Program-made: the position numbers and the translations under genes | Notes under the pieces: generated by a model | Database searches by the model: none | The model's input: only the letters and a program-made list of their open reading frames with translations | What the model was told of the DNA's origin: nothing | Shown: positions 14,419 through 19,381 of the stretch, in pieces | Position numbering within the stretch: the first letter of the stretch is position 1 | Layout: the number at the start of each line of letters is the position of its first letter | NCBI GenBank assembly: GCA_002407925.1 | Contig: DHPN01000003.1 | Location: 4,689-24,069, forward strand | From: Atopobiaceae bacterium UBA5363 | Lineage (GTDB): Bacteria > Actinomycetota > Coriobacteriia > Coriobacteriales > Atopobiaceae | DNA: 19,381 bases | Direction of reading: 5' to 3'

Positions 14419-15801
14419 ATGAAGAAACTTGACTATGACAGGATCAAAGAAGCCGCGAAAGCCTATGAGCCAGACATCACTGCCTTCTTGCGTGCCATGA
14501 TCTCCCATCCGAGCGAGAGCTGCCATGAGAAGGAGGTCGTCGCCTGCATCAAGGCCGAGATGGAAAAGCTCGACTTTGACAAGGTGGAAGTGGATGGCCT
14601 CGGTAATGTCATCGGCTGGATGGGCAGTGGCGACAAGATTATCGCCATTGACGGCCATATTGACACTGTCGGCATCGGCAACCGTGACAACTGGACTGAT
14701 GACCCCTACACCGGCTATGAGACCGATGACATCATCTACGGCCGTGGCGGCTCGGACCAAGAAGGCGGCCTCGCCTCGGCAGTTTATGGGGCTAAGATCA
14801 TGAAGGACCTCAACCTTGTTCCCGAGGGCTATCGCATCATGGTCGTTGGCTCCGTCCAAGAAGAAGACTGTGACGGCATGTGCTGGCAGTACATCTATAA
14901 CAAGGACGGCTATAAGCCCGAGTTCGTCATCTCCACCGAGCCGACGGACGGCGGCATCTATCGCGGGCACCGGGGCCGCATGGAAATCCGCGTCGATGTC
15001 AAGGGCATCTCCTGCCATGGTTCCGCGCCCGAGCGCGGCGACAACGCCATTTACAAGATGGCCGACATCCTCCAAGACGTCCGCGCCCTCAACAACAACG
15101 GCTGCACCGAGAGCACGCAGATCCGCGGTCTCGTCAAGATGCTCGACCCGAAGTACAACCCTGATCATTACGAGGATGCCCGCTTCTTGGGGCGTGGCAC
15201 CTGCACGGTGAGCCAGATCTTCTTCACAAGCCCCTCACGCTGCGCCGTTGCCGACTCCTGCGCAATCTCCATCGATCGTCGCATGACCGCCGGTGAGACC
15301 TGGGAGTCCTGTCTTGAAGAGATCCGCGAGCTTCCTGCCATTAAGAAGTACGGCGACGACGTGAAGGTCTCCATGTACATGTACGATCGTCCGAGCTGGA
15401 CAGGGAAGGTCTACAAGACCGAGTGCTACTTCCCGACATGGATCAACAAGGAGGACGCGCCCCATGTGAAGGCCCTCGTCGAGGCCCACAAGGCTCTGTT
15501 CGGAGACAAGCGGATCGGCTGCGAGAAGTCCATGGACAAGCGCGCCGGTCGTCCGCTGGTCGACAAGTGGACGTTCTCGACCAACTGCGTGGCCATTCAG
15601 GGACGCTATGGCATCCCCTGCGTAGGCTTCGGCCCTGGCGCGGAGTCCCAGGCGCATGCGCCCAACGAGGTCACCTACAAACAGGATCTCTCGACCTGCG
15701 CCGCGCTGTATGTGGCAGCAGTGAACCTCTATGACGGCTCGGCGGCCACAGGCGACGCCACACAATTCCGCGCTGGCAAGACGAACAACGATATTCAATA
15801 A
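14419..15801 (+). CDS. ygeY: YgeY family M20 metallohydrolase
   Basis: This zinc-type hydrolase belongs to the M20 peptidase/deacylase superfamily, YgeY branch, annotated in databases as 'selenium metabolism hydrolase' because it travels with selenium-dependent molybdenum hydroxylase genes. It probably cleaves an N-carbamoyl or amide bond of a purine ring-opening product. The 460 residues carry metal and catalytic residues in order: GHIDTVG (H80, D82), GGSDQEGG (D113, bridging ligand), QEEDCDG (E148 base, E149), E174 in STEPTDGG, and H413 in ESQAHAPNE. The start is ATG 14419, with AGGAGG at 14409-14414; a GTG at 14392 is in frame but has no such site. It heads the operon, and ygeW follows after 41 bases. 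Confidence 0.93.
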   Translation: MKKLDYDRIKEAAKAYEPDITAFLRAMISHPSESCHEKEVVACIKAEMEKLDFDKVEVDGLGNVIGWMGSGDKIIAIDGHIDTVGIGNRDNWTDDPYTGYETDDIIYGRGGSDQEGGLASAVYGAKIMKDLNLVPEGYRIMVVGSVQEEDCDGMCWQYIYNKDGYKPEFVISTEPTDGGIYRGHRGRMEIRVDVKGISCHGSAPERGDNAIYKMADILQDVRALNNNGCTESTQIRGLVKMLDPKYNPDHYEDARFLGRGTCTVSQIFFTSPSRCAVADSCAISIDRRMTAGETWESCLEEIRELPAIKKYGDDVKVSMYMYDRPSWTGKVYKTECYFPTWINKEDAPHVKALVEAHKALFGDKRIGCEKSMDKRAGRPLVDKWTFSTNCVAIQGRYGIPCVGFGPGAESQAHAPNEVTYKQDLSTCAALYVAAVNLYDGSAATGDATQFRAGKTNNDIQ

Positions 15802-15842
15802 TGCTGTCTTGGCTTTAATGGTTTAGGTAGGGAAAGGTAACT

Positions 15843-17045
15843 ATGGATTCTCAGCTCAAGGCCTATTGCGATCAGCTTGACAAGCTTGACTTCTCCAAGA
15901 TGTACAACGACGACTTTCTTCATACGTGGGACAAGACTACTGACGAGCTTCGTGCGCTCTATGCCGTCGCGAACGCCCTGCGCAACCTTCGCGAGCGCAA
16001 CATATCGACGCGCATCTTCGACTCAGGCCTCGCGGTTTCGAACTTCCGTGACAACTCCACGCGCACGCGCTTTTCGTTTGCTTCCGGCTCCAACTTCCTC
16101 GGTTTGCAGCTTCAGGATCTCGACGAGAGCAAGTCCCAGATCGCCCACGGCGAGACCGTGCGTGAGACCGCTACAATGATCAGCTTTATGGCTGACGTGA
16201 TTGGCATCCGGGATGACAAGTTCATCGGCGAGGGCGATGCCTACATGAAGAAGGTCTCGAAGTCCGTCGCGCAATCTTATGCTGATGGCATCCTCGACCA
16301 TCGTCCGACACTTGTTTCCCTTCAGTCTGACTCTGATCATCCAACACAGTCCTCTGCCGATCTGCTTTATTTGATCCACGAGTTCGGCGGCCTCGAGAAC
16401 TTGCGCAACAAGAAGGTTGCGGTCACATGGGCATACTCTCCTTCCTACGGCAAGCCGCTCTCCTGCCCACAGTCGCTGATCACCCTGCTGACGCGCTTTG
16501 GCATGAACGTTACTCTTGCCCACCCCGAAGGCTATGACCTTATGCCTGAGCTGGTCCAAAAGGCTCAGGGCTATGCTGCTAAGTCGGGCGCCGAGTTCAA
16601 GACGGTCCATTCCATGGCAGACGCCTTCGAGGGTGCTGATATCGTGATTCCGAAGAGCTGGGCTTCCTATGCCGCCATGGAGAAGCGCACCAAGCTCTAT
16701 GCGGCAGGTGACTCTAAGGGTATTGACGAGCTTGAGCAGAAGCTCCTCGCGCAAAATGCTACGCACAAGGATTGGTGCTGCACACGCGAGCTCATGGCCA
16801 AGACTGCCAAGGGCATGGATACCATTTACATGCATCCGCTGCCTGCCGACATCAACGGCGTCTCCTGCGAGCACGGTGAGGTCGAAAATGAGGTCTTCGA
16901 CTACCATCGCGACGGCCTGTACAAGGAGGCTAGCTACAAGCCTTATGCTGTGGCGGCCATGATCTTCCTGCAAAAGGTCAGAAATCCTGTTGCTATGCTG
17001 GAAAAGCTTGAGCAGCGCGGCCGTAGTCGTTGGCTTCAGGCCTAG
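15843..17045 (+). CDS. ygeW: YgeW family knotted carbamoyltransferase
   Basis: This member of the aspartate/ornithine transcarbamoylase family transfers the carbamoyl group to or from carbamoyl phosphate. In purine breakdown it is thought to run in the phosphorolytic direction, releasing carbamoyl phosphate from a ureido compound. The 400 residues show the carbamoyl-phosphate site STRTR (72-76) inside DNSTRTRFSF, HPTQ (166-169) in SDSDHPTQSSADLL, and HPLPAD (331-336) near the C-terminus. These are the three hallmark motifs, with the extra length and the TWAYSPSYGKPLSCPQS segment typical of YgeW. The start at 15843 follows GGGAAAGG. An intrinsic terminator lies about 45 bases after the stop, before the carbamate kinase. 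Confidence 0.94.
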   Translation: MDSQLKAYCDQLDKLDFSKMYNDDFLHTWDKTTDELRALYAVANALRNLRERNISTRIFDSGLAVSNFRDNSTRTRFSFASGSNFLGLQLQDLDESKSQIAHGETVRETATMISFMADVIGIRDDKFIGEGDAYMKKVSKSVAQSYADGILDHRPTLVSLQSDSDHPTQSSADLLYLIHEFGGLENLRNKKVAVTWAYSPSYGKPLSCPQSLITLLTRFGMNVTLAHPEGYDLMPELVQKAQGYAAKSGAEFKTVHSMADAFEGADIVIPKSWASYAAMEKRTKLYAAGDSKGIDELEQKLLAQNATHKDWCCTRELMAKTAKGMDTIYMHPLPADINGVSCEHGEVENEVFDYHRDGLYKEASYKPYAVAAMIFLQKVRNPVAMLEKLEQRGRSRWLQA

Positions 17046-17088
17046 ACACACCCGCGTACGTCTTAGACGCTAAGAAGTGCGACACATG

Positions 17089-17131
17089 CGGGACCAGCCT
17101 TTTACGTCAATGGGTTGGTCCCGTTTCTTTT
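17089..17131 (+). terminator. Intrinsic terminator or attenuator between ygeW and carbamate kinase
   Basis: CGGGACCA (17089-17096) pairs perfectly with TGGTCCCG (17116-17123), with extra pairing possible just inside (GCC with GGG/GGT), and is followed by TTTCTTTT (17124-17131). It sits inside what looks like one operon, only 20 bases before the carbamate kinase start. Partial termination, that is, reduced expression of the downstream genes, is the likely effect. Confidence 0.8.
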
Positions 17132-17151
17132 CGAAAGAAGGAAGGAACATC

Positions 17152-18093
17152 ATGGGTAAGAGAATCGTTGTAGCTCTCGGGGGAAACGCATTGGGCAAAA
17201 ACCTGCCAGAGCAGATGATCGCCGTGAAGCATACGTCCAAGGCTATTGCAGACCTTATCGAGCAGGGCAATGAGGTTATCGTAGCCCATGGCAATGGGCC
17301 ACAGGTGGGCATGATACAGGAGGCGATGACGCAGCTTACCCGTGTTAATCCCGAGAAGTACATTCCTTGTCCCCTATCGGTGTGTGTGGCCATGAGCCAA
17401 GGCTATATCGGCTATGATTTGCAAAATGCCCTGCGCGAGGAGCTTGCCGATCGTGGGATACATCATGGGGTGACTACGGTTCTCACTCAAGTCGAAGTTG
17501 ACCCGCATGATCCTGCTTTCAAAAAACCGACCAAACCTATTGGAGCGTTCATGACCAAGGAGGAGGCCAATCGCCTCGTAGCTGAGCGAGGCTATACCGT
17601 TATGGAGGACGCGGGTCGCGGCTGGCGACGCGTCGTGGCGTCCCCCAAGCCCCAAACCATCATTGAACTTGATACGATCGAGTCGCTGGTCGCGGCCGAT
17701 CATGTGGTTATAGCCTGTGGAGGGGGCGGCATTCCTGTCTACCATACCAAGGGGCATCATCTCAAGGGCGCCGCCGCAGTCATTGACAAGGACTTCGCGG
17801 CTGCCTGCCTCGCGCAACAGCTCAATGCGGACATACTTGTGATTCTCACGGCTGTTGAGAAGGTCGCCATTCACTTTGGGACTCCTGATGTTGAGTGGCT
17901 GGACGAGCTCACTCCTGACACTGCGCAGCGCTATATTGATGCTGGCGAGTTCGCCCCTGGGTCGATGCTTCCAAAGGTCCAGGCCGCCCTTCAGTTTGCT
18001 GGCTCTGCCCGTGGTCGCCTTTCGTTGATCACAGAGCTGGACCGTGCGGCTGACGGCATTGCGGGCAAGACGGGCACCGTCGTTCGCGGCTAG
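17152..18093 (+). CDS. arcC: Carbamate kinase (YqeA/ArcC type)
   Basis: This enzyme converts carbamoyl phosphate plus ADP to ATP, ammonia and CO2, the energy-yielding last step for carbamoyl groups released by YgeW. The 313 residues match family length. The N-terminal motif VVALGGNALG (GGNA 10-13), HGNGPQVG (46-53), the EDAGRGWRRVVASPKP loop, GGGGIPV, DKDFAAACLAQQLNADILVILTAV and GSMLPKVQAA are all family hallmarks. ATG 17152 is chosen because GAAGGAAGG precedes it (17138-17146); an in-frame start at 17077 lies within the terminator region and is rejected. In E. coli the purine cluster copy is called yqeA. No separate promoter is visible between terminator and gene. Confidence 0.95.
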   Translation: MGKRIVVALGGNALGKNLPEQMIAVKHTSKAIADLIEQGNEVIVAHGNGPQVGMIQEAMTQLTRVNPEKYIPCPLSVCVAMSQGYIGYDLQNALREELADRGIHHGVTTVLTQVEVDPHDPAFKKPTKPIGAFMTKEEANRLVAERGYTVMEDAGRGWRRVVASPKPQTIIELDTIESLVAADHVVIACGGGGIPVYHTKGHHLKGAAAVIDKDFAAACLAQQLNADILVILTAVEKVAIHFGTPDVEWLDELTPDTAQRYIDAGEFAPGSMLPKVQAALQFAGSARGRLSLITELDRAADGIAGKTGTVVRG

Positions 18094-18127
18094 CCTCGCG
18101 AGCTGTCGCGCCTTTGGAGGGAAGATC

Positions 18128-19081
18128 ATGAAGCCACGGACAACTTCCTATCTTATGGATGAGGGGGGCGGCCGCTTCTTCGGCCCCGGTCCGCTTGACC
18201 TTCTCGAAAACGTGAGCCGGACAAGCAGCCTTTCCGCCGCGGCGAAAGCCATGGGTATGAGCTACACCAAGGCCATGCGCATCGTGCACAAGGCTGAGCG
18301 CGCCTTGGGCTTTCCCGTCACGAGGCGCTCGATCGGCGGGGAGCGTGGGGGCAGCTCGGAGCTGACCTATGAGGGTAGGGAGCTTCTGAGGCGCTACGGC
18401 GTCTGGAGCGCCGCGGCCGCGCAAGCCTCCTCAGAGGCGTTTGATGCGGCCTTTGCCGGCATGGCAGGCGTGCCGAAGCTAGGCTGCGTGGTCATGGCCT
18501 CCGGTGAGGCCAGGCGCTTCGGCCGGCAGAAACTCTTGGAGCCCTTCTGCGGCCAGAGCGTCTTTGCGCGCACGCTTGGCGCGCTCAACTCAGAGCGCCT
18601 TGAGGTTGTCGTGGCGACGCGCTGGGATGAGGTCAAGCAGATCTGCGAGGAGCGCGGCATAGCCCATGCCAGCCCAAGTGGGCCCCTTCAAAGCGACACT
18701 GTGCGCTGCGGCATCGAGGCTCTTGGCAGGCGCGCAGGCTACCTTTTTGTGCAGGGGGACCAGCCGCTGTTGAGCGCGGCGAGCGTAGGGGCCCTGCTTG
18801 ACGAATTCGCCGCCCACCCGCATGCCATCGTCCGCCTTTGCTGGCGTGGGCGCCAGGGGAGCCCGGTGGTCTTCCCGCAGGAGCTTGCAGGGGCGCTTCA
18901 GGCGCTTGACGGCGATGTCGGCGGCGGCGAGATCCTGCGGCGCAACCCAGCCATGGCTTCTTATGTCCGTTGCGTGGAGGCAGCGCAGGCCGTAGAGCTT
19001 GACGACATTGATACGCCCGGGGACCTTGATCGCATGGAGAAGCTATACAGGGGCGCGCACACAGGCGAGTCTCTCTCATGA
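18128..19081 (+). CDS. mocA: ModE-type HTH fused to MocA-like nucleotidyltransferase
   Basis: This is a two-domain protein of 317 residues. Residues about 15-95 are a LysR/ModE-type winged helix-turn-helix (LLENVSRTSSLSAAAKAMGMSYTKAMRIVHKAERALG, HTH about 32-60, then the wing RRSIGGERGGSSELTYEG). Residues about 118-310 are a MobA/MocA-like NTP transferase, which attaches CMP to the molybdenum cofactor used by xanthine dehydrogenase-type enzymes. The nucleotide-binding loop reads MASGEARRFGRQKLL (123-137), with GDQP (210-213) for metal binding and QGSPVVFP later. E. coli MocA lacks the HTH. ATG 18128 is chosen for GGAGG at 18116-18120. Fusion could let it sense or feed molybdate control of its own locus. 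The symbol follows the transferase domain. The cofactor acted on (CMP versus GMP transfer) is inferred. Confidence 0.85.
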   Translation: MKPRTTSYLMDEGGGRFFGPGPLDLLENVSRTSSLSAAAKAMGMSYTKAMRIVHKAERALGFPVTRRSIGGERGGSSELTYEGRELLRRYGVWSAAAAQASSEAFDAAFAGMAGVPKLGCVVMASGEARRFGRQKLLEPFCGQSVFARTLGALNSERLEVVVATRWDEVKQICEERGIAHASPSGPLQSDTVRCGIEALGRRAGYLFVQGDQPLLSAASVGALLDEFAAHPHAIVRLCWRGRQGSPVVFPQELAGALQALDGDVGGGEILRRNPAMASYVRCVEAAQAVELDDIDTPGDLDRMEKLYRGAHTGESLS

Positions 19082-19097
19082 TAAGGAGATGTATGCC

Positions 19098-19381
19098 ATG
19101 GACGTACAGGTAAGAAAAGTGTTGCGAGGCGGGTACCTCGTCACGCCAGGCGGCCTCCTCAACGGAGACGTCGTCCTCGATGGTGACAAGATCGAGAAGG
19201 TTGTGCCGGGCGGCCTTGCGGAAGGCGACCTTGCGGGCGCTGAGGTCTTTGATGTCTCTGGCTGCTGGGTCTTCCCGGGCTTTATCGACGCGCACACGCA
19301 CATGCAGTGCTGGACCGGCATGGATTGGACGGCCGACAGCTTTGAGACGGGCACACGTGCGGCCGCCTGCGGCGGCACCAC
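19098..19381 (+). CDS. hyuA: Dihydropyrimidinase/hydantoinase HyuA (YgeZ), 3' end outside window
   Basis: This is the N-terminal 94 codons or so of a cyclic-amidohydrolase (dihydropyrimidinase/D-hydantoinase family) that hydrolyses a cyclic ureide during purine ring opening. The visible part has the small N-terminal beta sandwich (LVTPGGLLNGDVVLDGDKIEKV), then GCWVFPGFIDAHTHMQ with the D-x-H-x-H-like metal-binding HTH motif, and ADSFETGTRAAACGGTT, which matches the E. coli YgeZ/HyuA segment DDFFTGTRAAACGGTT closely. The start at 19098 has AAGGAG (19083-19088) nine bases upstream; an in-frame ATG at 19089 is too near that site. The gene is 16 bases after the MocA-fusion stop. Catalytic lysine and C-terminal half are not visible. 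Confidence 0.88.
   Translation, partial: MDVQVRKVLRGGYLVTPGGLLNGDVVLDGDKIEKVVPGGLAEGDLAGAEVFDVSGCWVFPGFIDAHTHMQCWTGMDWTADSFETGTRAAACGGT

Noticed and set aside
14380..15168. Long open frame of 262 codons on the minus strand opposite ygeY
   Set aside because: It lies opposite a confidently identified gene with M20 catalytic residues. Long antisense frames are expected opposite GC-rich codons. It has no family match or ribosome-binding site of note.
16023..17051. 342-codon minus-strand frame opposite ygeW
   Set aside because: It is a shadow of the carbamoyltransferase gene, whose three hallmark motifs are on the plus strand. Low-complexity composition and no recognisable fold.
17374..18129. 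251-codon minus-strand frame opposite carbamate kinase
   Set aside because: Same reasoning: the plus strand encodes a full carbamate kinase. Nothing supports a gene on the other strand.

Overview
The window reads as a purine import and anaerobic purine/urate breakdown island, probably from an anaerobic gut-type bacterium. A Coriobacteriia-like actinobacterium (Olsenella/Atopobium/Collinsella type) is my best guess. It rests on the mixed G+C, a twin-arginine-like lipoprotein with a serine-rich linker, and the set of oxygen-sensitive enzymes; a clostridial host is not excluded. No rRNA, tRNA, CRISPR array, IS element or phage gene was seen.

Region 1 (1-4476) is a BMP-type nucleoside/purine ABC importer: an ATPase (cut at the left edge), two permeases and a substrate-binding lipoprotein, closed by a strong intrinsic terminator. 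Region 2 (4477-5128) is an AT-rich gap. It holds little except a possible 37-codon ORF built around a 21-bp tandem duplication. Region 3 (5129-8846) is xdhABC, a three-subunit xanthine dehydrogenase-type molybdenum hydroxylase whose genes overlap by one base at each junction. Region 4 (8847-11171) has an unrecognised 155-codon gene on the minus strand. It is divergent from a benzoyl-CoA reductase/HgdB-like (double-cubane type) iron-sulfur protein, and the gap between them contains a run of perfect dyads. Region 5 (11172-14202) has an NCS2 xanthine/uracil-family permease, a C_GCAxxG_C_C cysteine-rich protein and a TDT-family membrane protein. Region 6 (14311-19381) starts with a good sigma70-like promoter. 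It carries ygeY (M20 hydrolase), ygeW (carbamoyltransferase), a carbamate kinase, a ModE-HTH/MocA-like fusion and the start of hyuA (dihydropyrimidinase/hydantoinase), and runs off the right edge.

A working model: nucleosides and purine bases enter through the ABC importer and the NCS2 permease. XdhABC interconverts hypoxanthine, xanthine and urate, possibly working in the reducing direction under anaerobiosis. HyuA, YgeY and YgeW open the ring and remove carbamoyl groups. Carbamate kinase then makes ATP from carbamoyl phosphate, and the MocA-like protein matures the molybdenum cofactor. The family assignments are strong. The direction of flux and the roles of the double-cubane protein, the C_GCAxxG_C_C/TDT pair and the 155-aa protein are inference.

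Base composition is not uniform. Hand-counted 60-base lines give about 33-45% G+C in xdhA and the double-cubane gene, and about 62-65% in the permease and MocA genes. The island therefore looks like a mosaic joined near 11.1 kb.
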